A DNA stretch of 64,000 bases from Viola odorata (GCA_963691705.1 OY829538.1:51549151-51613150); one strand, 5' to 3'; counted from the first letter of the stretch, positions 9,909-22,236 are shown. Program-made: numbers and translations. Notes: generated by a model from the sequence alone, not told the origin.

Positions 9909-10971
9909 AGCCCTTTCCCTTTGAAAGGATTCGTCCTTGAATCCTTGCTTTTTATTTTCTATAAAATAAAGAAACGATATATATATATATAGATATTTGC
10001 GTTAGTTAAAAACACTCGCTCACGTGTTTACACTCGGTGTTTAAAACTCTCGCAAAAATTTTGTTCGTACCAAAATTCACTCGTGTTTACACTCAATAAT
10101 TCGGTCAAATTTTCCTCAAGTCAAGAGGTTAGGTGAGGAAAGTCTTGCTACCCAATAATGGCAAGGAAGGACACTTGACTTTGTTGTCCACACCATGGAC
10201 TTTGATGACCGGCTACACCAAAAGAAAGATTGTTTATTCACAAAGAAAGAATAAACAAAGGGGAAACAAAGACTTTTGATCATCCAAACTCAGATGGATC
10301 AAAAGAAAAAAACTCAAGAACAAGAGGAACATATGAAGAATACATGAAGAACATCAAGAACACTAAGAACACCAAGATGTTCTTGACAGACTCTCGTATA
10401 CTGACTCGGAAATATAGCCAACGAAGGCTAAAAATTACGAAAATTAACAGACACACTCCTAAGACAGGGACCTACAACTTTCACGAAGGGAAGAAAAGAC
10501 AATTCCTACTGGAAGACACTGAAAACAGACACAAACACAGAAACTGTTTTTCACGGATAAAATCTGCACACTTTTCTTTGAAGGACAAAAAGTATGTAAA
10601 TTTCACCGAATTTACAGTCGACACAAAAAACAAAAGTTGTTCCACACAGATTGAAGTTTAAGTACACAAAATTTCAGAATTTTCTGGGCAGTACGACTTA
10701 TACAAAACGGCAAGGAAAAACAGACACAGAAACGAACAACAATCACAAGAACTGAAACAACTCAAGAACACAAAAACGAACCTAACTGCCTCGGTCGGCG
10801 ATTCTGTAGGGCTCGAGTTGTGGCCGAAACAAATCTCAAGTGAAACAATTCCAACAAACAAACTCAAGAAAAATCAAGATGATTTTCGGACAAAAAAAAT
10901 CATCTCAACAACAACACACAAACAAAGACAGATTTGTACAAACACAAGAGCCCAGAAGCCCCGCTACCACT
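9909..10971 (-). other. Element X internal region, no recognisable gene
   Basis: About 1 kb without gag, protease or polymerase motifs on either strand. It contains the polypurine tract at the left and the primer site at the right (10953-10970, minus). A TATATATATATATAGATAT run lies near 9979-9997. Open frames here lack ATG starts or family similarity. Confidence 0.75.
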
Positions 10972-11924
10972 TGATATGATCCCGGCCGAACATCGGAAGA
11001 GAAATCCGGCCGAGATGATATGAAACGAACGGGAGGATCTAGCTCATGATTTGTACACACAAACAACACAAAAACAGTAGGAAAACACATGGAGACGCAG
11101 CGGAAATTGAAAGATAAATACCCGGATTAAGAAGGCGGTGGGAGACGGGAGGGATGATTGAACAACGAACGATTGAACTTGAGTTCGGATTGTTGAACGG
11201 CTTGAACACGGGCAGATTGTTCAAGAACATAAACACACTCAAATTCGGGTTCATTGCTCACACAAATGGAAGTAATAACAGATTACACATTTAAAAGATT
11301 CTTGTTCTTTTTACTTGACTAAAGCCATGGCGATCCAAGACCAAGGCAAGCCCCAAGATGGAGCCCCGGATGAATGAATGAGGAAGGAGTGTTCTCACTT
11401 AACATTCATTCATCATCCAAAGCTCCTTACAAAATGAAAGAAAAGAACTATTTATACTAAGTTACAATAAGCCTACACTATTACAAAAATGACCCTGAAA
11501 ATGTCCTTGGAAGACAACATTCGGTCACCAAACCCGAAGGTAGCGTGATTCACGGTTAGGGCTAACCGTGATCACGTTTACCTACTTTTCCTTACCGTGA
11601 TCACGGTTAGTCCTTACCGTGATCACGCCAAGAACCGTACGCTAAAATGTCAACGAGCATAACTTTTGATCCACCCGTCAGATTGATCTGAAACTTGTCC
11701 CAAATGAAAGCTAAGATCTTGAAGTTTCCATCAAGCCTCTGATCACTCAAATCGGATTCCATTTGCTTGTCCAGATGCTCATGATGATTGGTAATCACGC
11801 TAATGGTTCTTCTTTGGCCGAAAAAGCCTCTTTTTGTGCAGCATGGGCTAGGCTAACACTCGGGTCTTCTTCCCTTGCCATTGAATGACTTGGGAAGTCT
11901 TCAAAGGGGGTCAGGATCATATCA
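10972..11924 (-). repeat. Element X 5' LTR (953 bp)
   Basis: Same length and sequence as the copy at 8956-9908 with few substitutions, which suggests a recent insertion. The TATA box is at 11449-11456 on the minus strand and the palindrome cluster at 11541-11629. Confidence 0.9.
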
Positions 11925-11929
11925 AGGGG

Positions 11930-12970
11930 GGTTTTTGAATGGTTGTTTGTTTGTTTGTTTATTGACTATTTAAAACAGTAATAAAAGAAGACAAAGGAGT
12001 TGAGAAATCAATGGAGACAAGGTTCTCGACAAGAATCTGTATGCGGTTGCAATTGTGGTCAGCCGGTCATCGGTGCAAGTATCGTCTACCCCGAGCTGAT
12101 AGACGCGCTATGGGAACCAGGTGCGCTTAGGTCCCCTACTTACCTTCGTCATAAAAGCTACCCCAAGGTACGCTTATGGGGTAACCTTGACGGTCCGCCG
12201 TCCTCCAAGGTACGCTTATGGAGACAACACTCGGCTGCCCATGAAGAGGAGGTAAGACGCGTCTCGGGCGAGACACTCAGTACGCTCGAGGCTCTGCCTG
12301 AACGATCCGTTTAATCCAACTAGAAGAGACCAGGATCCCGATTACCTCCAGAATGGTTATCTGCTTTTACCCTGTAGCTTCGCGTTAGGTATAACCACAA
12401 AGTCGATTATAAAACTCTAAGTTAACTACTAGTTGATCAAGCTTGTAATTAATTCTAGGGTTTTTGACAATTAAATATTAAACAAGATAGATATTGGCCT
12501 GGAATATGTAAAGCACAGTTTGACCTCCCGACTTCCCTTGCAACCTTCAATCGATTCTTACCAAGAACAAGGAGACTTAGCCGCACATATTAAAAGTAAA
12601 AATAAATAAATAAATCAATTGCATAATTATAGAGAAGGAAGAAGAAAGAAATAAATCCTATTTATTACCGGCCGGAGCAAAGCTCCAGTTTATTGAAAGA
12701 AAGAACAAGGATCCCGAAGGCAACGGTGGCGCCAAAGTCTAGCGGGAGCGGAAGAGAGATAGAGAGAAAACCTAATTACTAAAAGTATTTATAGAACTAT
12801 TACAAAATAAAACTCCTAATCCGACTGGAATTATATTCCTCATTGGTCTTCTGCTGAAATTGGGATTCCTAGAGTAATAAATGAGCGGATCCGATATATC
12901 CCTTTTCTGCGCTTGTTTCCTTTTCTCGCTAGGACACTACTGCCTTTTGCTAACGTCCAGCTGCACGGCC
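11930..12970 (-). repeat. Athila A left LTR, proximal part, truncated
   Basis: Resumes after element X with GGTTTTTGAATGGTTG and matches the A LTR as far as CAGCTGCACGGCC. The final 130 or so bases of the LTR are missing and the sequence jumps into the reverse-transcriptase region (TTCTCAAAATTGAGGAC). The junction is an internal deletion, not an LTR end. A TATA box lies at 12786-12794 on the minus strand. Confidence 0.88.
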
Positions 12971-14476
12971 TTCTCAAAATTGAGGACAAGGTTAGTTTCA
13001 ACACATCTTTGTAAAACTTTTCATAAAGTGACTAAACATTCGGGAAAAGAATTACCGTAGATGGTGAAATCGTCCATAAATACCTTAATGCCGTGTTCAA
13101 CGAGCTCTGAGAAGATACTGACCATGCAACGCTGGAATGTGGCAGGAGCATTGCAAAGACCGAAAAGCATCCTCCTGTACGCGAAGGTACCGAAAGGGCA
13201 AGGGAAGGTTGTCTTGTCCTGATCGTCTAGGGCAACCGGTATCTGGTGAAATCCTAAGCAACCATCGAGGCAGCAGTAATGTGTCTTTCTAGCCAGTCAT
13301 TCTAGCATCAGATCAATGAATGGCAAGGGGAAGTGGTCCTTCCTCGTGGCAGCGTTCAATCGACGGTAATTGATACAAACGCGCCATCCGTTCTGTACGC
13401 GAGTGGGGATCTGTTCGCCGTTCTGTCCAGTGGTGATTGTGATACCCGTCTTCTTTGGAACAACTTGAACTGGGCTGACCCACGTACTGTCCGAGATAGG
13501 GTAGATCACACTAGCGTCGAGTAGCTTTAATATTTCTTTCTTAACGACCTCCATCATTAGGTGGTTAAGGCGGCGCTGCGGCTGACGAACGAACTTGCTA
13601 TATTCGTCTAGGTGTATCCGATGAGTGCACAGGGCTGGAGATAGTCCCTTGATGTCTGCAATTGTCCATCCAATGGTTGTCTTGAATTCCTTCAGTAAGG
13701 TGACGAGAGCAATCTCCTCCTCAGCGTCAAGTTTGCTAGAGACGATCACGAGCAGAGAATCATTACTTCCGAGGTAAACGTACTTCAAGTGTGTGGGCAA
13801 GACTTTGAGATCCAAATTTGGGGCTTGCACAATGGAAGGAGGAATCTTAGTGTATTCAGAAGGTAGAGGAGTTATTACCATTTTAAAAGGGGAGTGAGGG
13901 GTGGTCTCCAGAGCAGCTACGATCTCGCGTAGGTTAGGTGGGGTGACAAATTTGGAGTCTAAGTGGTCCATGGCTGCGAAGTTGACGTTATTGGCTAGGG
14001 CAAGCTGCAGAGGGTCAACAGAAAATAAGTCAGCGATTTCCTCAACATCTGGATCAATGATATCAATAAAATTAAGGCTCGAGAACTCGGAAGGGTAACG
14101 CATAGCATCAAGCATGCTGAATCAAATAATCTGTCCATCAAACTCGAGAGTGATGGACGCGTCGTAGACGTCTATCTTAGCATGGGTTATCCTGAGGAAG
14201 GGTCGGCCTAGAAGAACATCGGAGGGTCTAGTGCCTTGCTCGTCTTCCATACTGATCACATAGAAATTGGCCGAGAAGAGGAGACTGCCAACTTGGACGA
14301 GGACGTCCTCAATGATACCTTCCGGATAGATTACTGATCGATCCGCTAATTGGATGATGACTCGAGTTGACTTCAGTGGTCCGAGGCACAGTCTGGTGAA
14401 GATCGTCAAGGGCAAGACGTTGATACCTGCACCTAAGTCACACATAGCTTTTCCAATGTCAGTGCCCCCAAGTTTG
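12971..14476 (-). pseudogene. Athila A internal region 1: protease and partial reverse transcriptase, broken
   Basis: In coding order this holds the protease active site (MCDLGAGINVLPL), the protease tail (DVLLGRPFLRITHAKID), a linker, then reverse transcriptase blocks [26 protein letters not shown], the DGY.GFHQIP region and FMDDF. It stops before RNase H because the deletion runs into the left LTR. TGA codons interrupt it at 14119-14121 (internal region 2 has Arg there) and at about 13294, and a further stop follows the FMDDF block. It is a fragment of the gypsy polyprotein, about 80-90 percent deleted after the catalytic centre. Confidence 0.85.
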
Positions 14477-15677
14477 AAAAGAATGGATTTTGCGGCTGTA
14501 ACTGGTTCGGGGCTGGCTGCTGCTGGTTGTTCCCGTAGCTCAAGTTTGGGTGTCGCTAGCCACTATTGTAGTTCTGTGTGTAGGAGTCGTACTTCCTGGG
14601 AGCTCCGTTGTAATTCCCTATAGTATTTACATCTATCTCATCCGGTATGTGTGGACAAGCGTCCGTGGGGTGGTCAGTGAAATTACAAAAACCACACGCC
14701 TTGATCTGCACGGGTTGGCCGGTAGACATGTTTTGAAGCATTCCAGTAATGGTGGTAAGTTGATTTTCCATTGCAGTAGACCGGGCGTCATGAGTAGTAG
14801 TAGGCAGTAGGTCCAAAGGTACAACATTCTTAGCCATGAGCTCTAGAAGAGCTTTGGCGTCCATGGGGGTTAGGGCAAGAAGGGAACCGTGACTGGCAGC
14901 GTCAATTAATTCTTTGTTGTGCCCTCGCAATCCCTCATAAAAGTACTGGAGGAGGGCGTGGTCAGGAATGTTATGCGAGGGGCAGAGCATCTGCATCTTT
15001 TTGTAACGGTCATAGTATTGTCCTAAGTTCTCGGACTCTTTCTGCATGATGGAAACTAACTGTTTCTTTGTAACATTTGCCATAGTGGTGGGATAGTACT
15101 TTTTCGTGAAAGCTTTGAACATATCGGCCCAGTTGGTGATTGATAGGGCAGGGAGGTCATAGAACCAGTTGCGTGCGTCATCTTCAAGCGACCACATAAA
15201 AGCCCTAAGCTTAGCTTGGTTGATGTCCACCTCTGCGGGCTTCAGAGCTTCGCAAACAGTATGGAGTTGTTGGAGATGTCGAAGTGCGCTTTCCCTATGG
15301 ATGCCATGAAACTTAGGTAAATAGTGAAGGACTGATGATTTGATTACCCAATCATGGGTTACAACGGGCCATGCTATACACCCAGCGGTGGATTCGGTGG
15401 TGGCATTCAGATATTCTATGGAAGGATTGATGACGGGTGGAGAGGTCACTTCTCTATTGTCGGCCATGATTGTTAGTTTGGAATGGAGGTGATCTTCAGT
15501 GGCTAGGTCGAGTTGTTCGTCGTAAGCGGGGGATTCCAAGTTATCAGGGGAGGGTTCAGGTGAATTTGATGTAGGATCTGCAGATTGATGTTGCTTGGCT
15601 AATTTGCGAGCTAATCTTTTTGATCTCCTGATTTCCAGGTCGTAAGGTAGTAGAGTTGTGTTGGATGACCTGGTCAT
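14477..15677 (-). pseudogene. Athila A internal region 1: gag, C-terminus deleted
   Basis: The ATG frame begins MTRSSNTTLLPYDLEIRRSK, the same start as in internal region 2 and like MTRSSS in element B. It carries the gypsy Gag core (LRAFMWSLEDDARNWFYDLP, then FTKKYYPTTMANVTKKQL) that forms the particle, and a zinc knuckle CGFCNFTDHPTDAC that binds RNA. About 373 codons are open to a TAG at the place where internal region 2 has Trp. About 800 bp found in internal region 2 (roughly 25745-26540) is missing at the junction near 14476-14480. Confidence 0.88.
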
Positions 15678-15708
15678 ACAAAAAGAAAGAGAGAGTCAAT
15701 ATCGTTAA

Positions 15709-15726
15709 TCCCCGGCAACGACGCCA
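15709..15726 (-). other. Athila A primer binding site, internal region 1
   Basis: Minus strand TGGCGTCGTTGCCGGGGA. It is one base away from the site in internal region 2 and element B (TGGCGCCGTTGCCGGGGA), the tRNA-Asp-type site typical of Athila elements. Confidence 0.8.
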
Positions 15727-15731
15727 AAATT

Positions 15732-17101
15732 TGATCGGTTGTCGAACCCGTCAAAAATAATAATAAAACCTGCAGTCAAATGCACAATAAATTGTATATA
15801 GTGGCAACAGGGTCGAACATAGGGATTAAGGGATTAATACTCAATTCGATTTGATTGACAGAGGAGTCTAAACAAGGTAGTAACAAAATGGGGGTTTTTG
15901 AATGGTTGTTTGTTTGTTTGTTTATTGACTATTTAAAACAGTAATAAAAGAAGACAAAGGAGTTGAGAAATCAATGGAGACAAGGTTCTCGGCAAGAATC
16001 TGTATCCAGTTACAATTGTGGTCAGCCGGTCATCGGTGCAAGTATCATCTACCCCGAGCTGATAGACGCGCTATGGGAACCAGGTGCGCTTAGGTCCCCT
16101 ACTTACCTTCGTAATAAAAGCTACCCCAAGGTACGCTTATGGGGTAACCTTGACAGTTCGCCGTCCTCCAAGGTACGCTTATGGAGACAACACTCGGCTG
16201 CCCATGAAGAGGAAGTAAGAAGCATCTCGGGTGAGACACTCAGTACGCTCGAGGCTCTGCCCGAACGATCCGTTTAATCCAACTAGAAGAGACCAGGATC
16301 CCGATTACCTCTAGAATGGTTATCTGCTTTTACCCTGTAGCTTCGCGTTAGGTATAACCACAAAGTCGATTATAAAACTCTAAGTTAACTACTAGTTGAT
16401 CAAGCTTGTAATTAATCCTAGGGTTTTTGACAATTAAATATTAAACAAGATAGATATTAGCCTAGAATATTTAAAGCACAGTTTGACCTCCCGGCTTCCC
16501 TTGCAACCTTCAATCGATTCTTACCAAGAACAAGGAGACTTAGCCGCACATATTAAAAGTAAAAATAAATAAATCAATCAATTGCATAATTATAGAGAAG
16601 GAAGAAGAAAGAAAGAAATCCTATTTATTACCAGCCGGAGCAAAGCTCCAGTTTATTGAGAGAAAGAACAAGGATCCCGAAGGCAATGGCGGCGCCAAAG
16701 TCTAGCGAGAGCGGAAGAGAGAGAGAGAGAAAACCTAATTACTAAAAGTATTTATAGAACTATTACAAAATAAAACTCCTAATCCGACTGGAATTATATT
16801 CCTCATTGGTCTTCTACTGAAATTGTGATTCCTGGAGTAATAAATGAGTGGATCTGATATATCCCTTTTCTGTGCTTGTTTCCTTTTCTCGCTAGGACAC
16901 TGCTGCCTTTTGCGAACGTCCAGCTGCACGGCCTAGCTGCTCGATTCTCTCTAGAAAAAGGTAGAAAGCGCTCCTTTTTGTATTTTTCTCTTAATTAGCC
17001 CAGATCTGTAAAAAGTGAATAAACACAGCAACATAAGTAGCATCATGATCTAAAAAGGCATACAAAAGAGGGAAGAATTATGGACATAAAATTCTCTATC
17101 A
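15732..17101 (-). repeat. Athila A central LTR, shared by both internal regions (1,370 bp)
   Basis: Complete LTR with plus-strand ends TGATCGGTTG and CTCTATCA. It is the 5' LTR for internal region 1, whose primer site lies at its left, and the 3' LTR for internal region 2, whose polypurine tract (AGTGTAGGGATGTT) lies at its right. A minus-strand TATA box (CTATAAATA) lies at 16749-16757 and is conserved in all three copies. Confidence 0.92.
16749..16757 (-). promoter_or_regulatory. TATA box of Athila A LTR
   Basis: CTATAAATACTT on the minus strand, conserved at 12786-12794 and 29327-29335 in the other LTR copies. The position about 350 bp into the LTR in the element's sense fits a U3/R promoter. 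Confidence 0.6.
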
Positions 17102-18928
17102 AACATCCCTACACTACCCGATGCTCGCCCTCGAGCATTTAAAATCAGAAAGCATCACCTTGTCTAGAACACACAGCCTCAATCCATAACACACAGAGCT
17201 ACTTACGCCTCGACCAAGCAGTACGCCACCCTCCAGCCTAGATGAACTCTGCACTACTCCAAAGGAATAACGAAACAAGAGGAATAGCTTTCCTACATCA
17301 GCCTGCTGCAAGCAATCCTCACAAGGTATGGTGTTTTATCGCTCACGCTCGGAAATAGAGTTGGGTGTTTACACTCTTCAATGCGAATGACAATGTACAT
17401 AACCAAATTTGCAATAGCGACCCGAGCACGGAGAACACATGCATGGGTAATCAAATGATCATAGAAACTTTGCAAGGGTAAAGCAAGATAAGATGTTTGA
17501 AGAAGGGGGTTCAAAAGAGAGAGAATAAAGGATAGAAGCTTCTTAGCTGGAAAAGAAACAAGTTGGCGAGAAAGTCCCCATGATAGCAGTGGCGCGGGCA
17601 AGACAGAGAGCGTTGATGGAGAGTGGGGGTATCATCTTCTGTCGGAAAATGCCGTCGGTCTTCTGATCTTTGTAAGGCTCTGCTCCAGTTCTGATTTGTA
17701 CTCCCTTTTGCTCAAATGCTTTATTCGAATCTTCCCTTTTTTTCTTTTTTCTTTTTTTTTTTGAATTTGAATTTGATTTTGAACAAAGGGAGCATACATG
17801 AAATTCTGGATTGTTGAACTGGAGCAGCAAAATTTTCCTTGGGCATCTGATCTTTCATCTCGTACGTGATATTGATGGCTCGGCCTAGCAGTTGGTTTCC
17901 ATATTACTTACTGGAACACTAGACTTGCTTTTGAATATCTAGGCCGAGTCATCTGGAATCCCCACACTGGAGCTTTTGTCTCTCTTATGCGCTTCGTGAT
18001 TGTTGCCATATTACTGCTTTCAGCATCTCGATGTAGCAGTTGAATGTTTATATCTCAATTCTCTACAACTTTTTAGGTTTTCAGCTTCTTAGTCTACGTT
18101 CAGTGTCTCGGTCTAGCAACTCAATACCCCCACATCGAAGATGTTGATTTTCTCTGTCCCACCTTACCACTGCCAGAGGTATCTCTCACCTGCTAAGAAA
18201 AGAAAGGAATGTCTCAAGTAGTCAGAAGGGTGGTAAAATAAAGGGTTGAGTAGCAAGGGCGAGGAGATAAAAAGCAAGAAAAAAGATAACAAAGAAAATG
18301 CAAAGTTCCTAATCACATCATCGCTTCCCATGTTTGATCATGCCTATACCTAGAGGTCTCATGCAAATCCAGCCAGCACACAATCATTGCATCCACTCAT
18401 CAAGAAAATATGGCATGGAAGCTCAAAAACTCACGGGACAAGATATAATGATTGCAAGCAGCTAGGGCAAAACATAGTTATAAGAGCTAACAGGCAGTAT
18501 GGTGTGCAAGTGGTTTTGGTGCAGTGGTTGAAGTTTTTGTGTGCAGTGGGCCTACTCTGTGTATTCCATCAAAAGTGAGCTTAAAAACAGGGGTAGTGTA
18601 ATCATTTAAAAACCTTTTGAGGGAAATTCCAAATTGGGGCAAAAATATACATATGCAAGGCAGACAGTCATGCAAAACATGCTGAAATGCACTCACAAAA
18701 CATGTCACAAAAGTATGAAACCCATCCCCATACTAAAGCAAAACACCGTCCTCGGTGTGGAGAAAGGAATCAAACAAACGGAGTTCAAAGCAGAGGGAGA
18801 AAAAGGAAATTGTTCACCGCGAAATGAAAGTACAAAATTGACCCGAGGGCGAAGAGAGAAAAGTTTGGGGGAGAGGATCAAGGGCTAGCTAGAGGACGCA
18901 GCCTCGAAGCTAGCTTATCAGGGAGATT
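17102..18928 (-). other. Athila A 3' untranslated region
   Basis: About 1.8 kb between the env-like ORF and the 3' LTR. No long ATG frame with family similarity on either strand. It contains a T-rich run (about 17740-17762) and the polypurine tract beside the LTR. A long non-coding 3' region is usual in Athila elements. Confidence 0.7.
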
Positions 18929-20231
18929 CTAGAGAAGGGAGATGACCGTTCGGAGTAGGGCATTTGTCTCAGCCATATCGGCAGTCGGGATGGTAGTGGT
19001 ACGACTGTCATCATCAGCTTGCCCGGGACACTCATCGCCTGGAGGAGGAACGGGGAAGGGAGGAGGCGAAGCTGCAGACAGGTCAGGCCACTCGAAGACT
19101 CCTTCATTCTGGGCACTCCAAACTCTCTTTGCGCCGCCAGTGTATGCTTTGCTGAAACATAAAACATGACCTTTCAAGCGCAAATGGCCCATGCCATCAA
19201 GGGTACGGGCATCAAGCAATTTAAAACCAACAGGGACAAAAAGGTCACAACTGGACACATCAAGACCATGCTGCTCAACAGCCAAGCGTGTAATAAGAGA
19301 ACCAAGAATAGGATTACGGTTGCAAGTAATAATGGCATGCAGTTCATGAGCAATCCAGTATCCTAAGTTGGCCTTATGGCCGTTATGCATACACCACAGA
19401 AAGAATAGTTCCTGGATAGAAAGGGTGCCCGAGGACTGCATCTTGCCCGCGAAGGTGAGGGCAAGGAAACGGTGAAGTATACGAAGGGCTGGGTCACGCA
19501 GCTCATGGCCTTTAGATTTTTGTGAGGTATACTTGGCATTGGGATTGCCAGTAAGCTCTCTAAAGGCACTTGTGACATCAAACTCAGGTGGGTATGTAGC
19601 GTATGCACCGAGATACCATGGTGCACCCAAATCAGACTCTTTGGCAAAACCAAGCTTGACATTAAATTTATCTATGGACAAATGCTCCCACACATCCATC
19701 AAACGAAAATTAACCACTTTATCAGCCCTTAAATGCATGCTACCCTTTCCTTTTTGTTTAAGCCTAGCGCTATCAAACCAAAATGATGTAAAGAATTCAT
19801 GGCTCAGTTCTAGGAAGGTGGGGTGCACAAGGTCAAACAAGGGACGCCAACCAATATTGTCAATCAATTCATTCACCCTAACAGCTATACCCATCTTTTC
19901 ACAAAATTCAGCATCAAGTTGAGCACAAGGGGAAACGAGCATACCATGCAAAGCTAACAACCTATCATTGCTGTGCTTATTAGGGAAGTCCAGCCAACCG
20001 TGAAGATGAGCAAGGTCAGGTGTTACCTGGGCTAGGGGCACGACTGTGCCTGCTCTGGCGTGGGCAGAACGAGCGGCAGGCGTGGGCATTGCCGTCTTGG
20101 CCGAGCTGTTAGTGGTGCGAGCTGATTTTCTTGGCTTTGATGAAGCAGCTGGTGTAGCGGGGGCCTTGCGCTTCGGGCGAACGGAGGGTGGTTCCTCGAT
20201 ATCCATGGAGGTGTCCTCCGTGGTGGCCGGG
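18929..20231 (-). pseudogene. Athila env-like ORF (ATHILA ORF-1 family), C-terminal part
   Basis: An uninterrupted 425-codon stretch from the internal Met: basic Ala/Pro/Lys-rich start, then LAHLHGWLDFPNKHSND, HEFFTSFWFDSARLKQKGKG, NFRLMDVWEHLSIDKFN, ELTGNPNAKYTSQKSKGHEL, ELFFLWCMHNGHKANLGYWI and LDGMGHLRLKGHVLCF. This is the conserved domain encoded after pol in Athila elements (Pfam calls it ATHILA ORF-1). It has been proposed to be env-like because of its position; its role is unknown. Codons upstream of the Met continue in frame to the edge of a solo LTR, and past it to 20870-21792. Element B has a homologue at 37480-39674. Confidence 0.85.
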
Positions 20232-20864
20232 TGTCAGGGCCTAACTATTCTGAGGCCCGTACAGCACCTAGATTCTTCGATCTAGGCCAGCCTTTCCCCT
20301 GTCATTGACAGTAGTCTCTGACAACCCTCATATAGCTTCGTCTCGTGCAGAACTATTGACAAGACTTAGCACCGACTCAGCCCAGAGTCGCCCCGCGCCT
20401 CTCAGCAACGCATGACCATGTCATAGGTCGAGTTCTCTCACCTCGGCCTATGCTTGCCCTACGCCTAAGGCAAGGCCTTTATCCGATCCTCGAACCTTTA
20501 GATAGTTCTTCCGTAGCAACCCTCGCCATCCTTCTCAAACCTCGTCCCTTTCTTATATACGCACTACTAGTTCTAACACGGACTTAACTAGAAGTGGCCA
20601 TCATAGCACAGCCATGATGGCAGCGCTCATTCCTTAACACAGAAGGCTCACTCGCATACCTATGCCGGACCTGCATAGGAGAAGCTCACTTAGGCAAGCA
20701 TATTCTCATATCTTGCCCAGGGGTTGGTAGAGAACTATCACACCCAATTAGACTTTCCCTTCACAGACCCTATAAAGGTACTATCCGTCAAATCCATGCG
20801 TCTTCGACACATCTCAGGATCCATGTTAAGGCTAAGCTTGCACACCAAGGCTTAGACCTTAACA
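20232..20864. mobile_element. Solo LTR inside the Athila A env-like ORF (633 bp)
   Basis: TG...CA ends (TGTCAGGGCCTAAC and AGACCTTAACA) with a perfect duplication CCGGG (20227-20231 and 20865-20869). Removing it and one CCGGG joins the env-like codons without a frame change. No internal domain or second LTR. Orientation is uncertain, because TATA-like boxes are present on both strands (near 20553 minus and 20770 plus). The family was not recognised. Confidence 0.85.
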
Positions 20865-20869
20865 CCGGG

Positions 20870-21792
20870 GGTACAAAAGCTTCATCCTCGGAGTCGTCAT
20901 CGTCGTTCAGGGGGACTAGAAACGTCACCTTCTTTTGTTTGCCCTTAGTGTAGCAGACCGGCTCGATCAATCGGCCGCGAGAGGTCATGCCATGGCCCAT
21001 AGGCAGTCCGCTAGGTCCCGGGACTGATTTGGTGACTTGGACATCAGCCTCGGACGTCGGAGTGGTTGTGGCGCTGTGAGCGGCTGTCGTAGATGGCGGG
21101 CCAGTGGGGGTGTTCTCAGCATCATCCTCCCATTCGTCGTCGGAGTCGTCTTCCTTGGAACCCTCTTGGGATTCCTCGCTGTCCTCCCTAGATTCCTCTT
21201 CGCCCGAGGACTCTCCCGACCCAGCTACTGCAGGAATAGCATCAACAGCCGCTGTGCCGGAGGCACTCGGCAGCGCTGTCGTAGACGGAGTGGCCTGGTC
21301 GGTGGTAGCAGTTGGAACAGAGTCATCGGAATCGCTTGAGTCCGACTCATATTCGCCGGACGAAGACTCGTCTTCGACCGCGAGAGCTTTCGAGGGAGTA
21401 ACGGTGGTGGCAGGAATGGGGGTAGGTTTCGGTGGTGGAGAAGTGGGTTTTGGAGGTGAGGTGAGAAGAGGCCTGGCCGCGGGGGTCTTAGCGACCTTTG
21501 GGGTGGGTGGTGGGTTTTTGGTTGTGGACATGGTGGGTAATGCGGTGGTGGTCGCGGGAGCAACTGGGGTAGTAGCAGTGACGGTGGTGGTCTGCTGCGG
21601 TTTCTTTGGGGTGGAGATGGGGGTGGTGTGTGCCTTGGGAGATTTTGTGGTGGTGGGTTTTGTGGGTGGTGTTCCAGCGATGGCAGAGACGCCGGCTGCA
21701 ACTGGATTCACGGCGGGTGTGGTCGGGGTGGCCTGCTCTCAACGGCTGGGGGTGACATCGGAGCGGCCAACTTTCTTCTTTGAGCGTGCCAT
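20870..21792 (-). pseudogene. Athila env-like ORF, N-terminal part
   Basis: The ATG at 21792 reads MARSKKKVGRSDVTPSR, then a TGA (21739-21741, likely from CGA). A long Thr/Pro/Ala-rich, then Glu/Asp/Ser-rich low-complexity region follows to DEAFVPP at the solo LTR. Together with 18929-20231 it would encode about 740 residues. The lesions are one stop and one clean insertion. Low-complexity N-termini are common in this ORF family. It lies about 440 bp downstream of the integrase, as expected for Athila. Confidence 0.8.
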
Positions 21793-22236
21793 GGAGGAGT
21801 TGCAGAGTTTGTGTGGGAAGGGAGAAAGCTGAAAAGTGAGAGAGAAGATGGAAGGAATTTTTTGAAAGTGAAGAGAAAAGGGAATAAAGTGTTCTCCCTT
21901 TATGGTCGTGCAGCTGCTAGTCGTTGTCACGTGCGGATGTGGCGGCTGCTGATTGGGGCCCATCAAATCCCAACTGCAATGCTCCTGTAATTATCATAAA
22001 ATTCAAAGTTTAAAATTCGAATAAAATGTGATATGGAGAGATAATAAAATGGGAGAAAGTGGGGGGATAAAAGGTGGATTTAACTAAAATAAATTAAAGG
22101 GGATATATAATAGATTTAGTGATGGAGAAAATCAAGGATTGGAAAGGGAAATAATTAGAGAAACGGGGTAGGAACGTGGGGTGCCTCCCACAAAGTACCG
22201 TGGTTAGTGTCTCAACTTAGACGTTGATGACCGAAA
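21793..22236 (-). other. Athila A pol-to-env spacer
   Basis: Non-coding, A/T-rich in part. No splice site or promoter that I can defend. Confidence 0.6.

Larger units (their letters stand above)
8956..11924 (-). mobile_element. Non-autonomous LTR retrotransposon X
   Basis: Two nearly identical 953-bp LTRs flank a 1,063-bp internal region, with a perfect 5-bp duplication AGGGG (8951-8955 and 11925-11929). The primer site lies next to the right LTR on the minus strand (TGGTAGCGGGGCTTCTGGG), so the element runs leftward. The polypurine tract (CAAAGGGAAAGGGCT) adjoins the left LTR. No gag or pol was found, so it must use proteins from another element. Its LTR shares a long similar segment with solo LTR Y at 32463-33549, around GCTTTCATTTGGGACAAG. 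It shares a palindrome cluster with copia element C. Confidence 0.9.

Noticed and set aside
10230..10661. A 143-codon plus-strand frame in the X internal region
   Set aside because: TTG start, antisense to the element, Lys/Thr/Asn-rich without any gag or pol motif.
12000..12314. A 104-codon open frame on the plus strand, also present at 15963-16277 and 28537-28851
   Set aside because: It begins with TTG, is antisense to the Athila A LTR and recurs only because the LTR recurs. No family similarity recognised.
21104..21832. A 242-codon plus-strand frame rich in Ser, Gly and Val
   Set aside because: Antisense shadow of the low-complexity, GC-rich N-terminal part of the env-like ORF.
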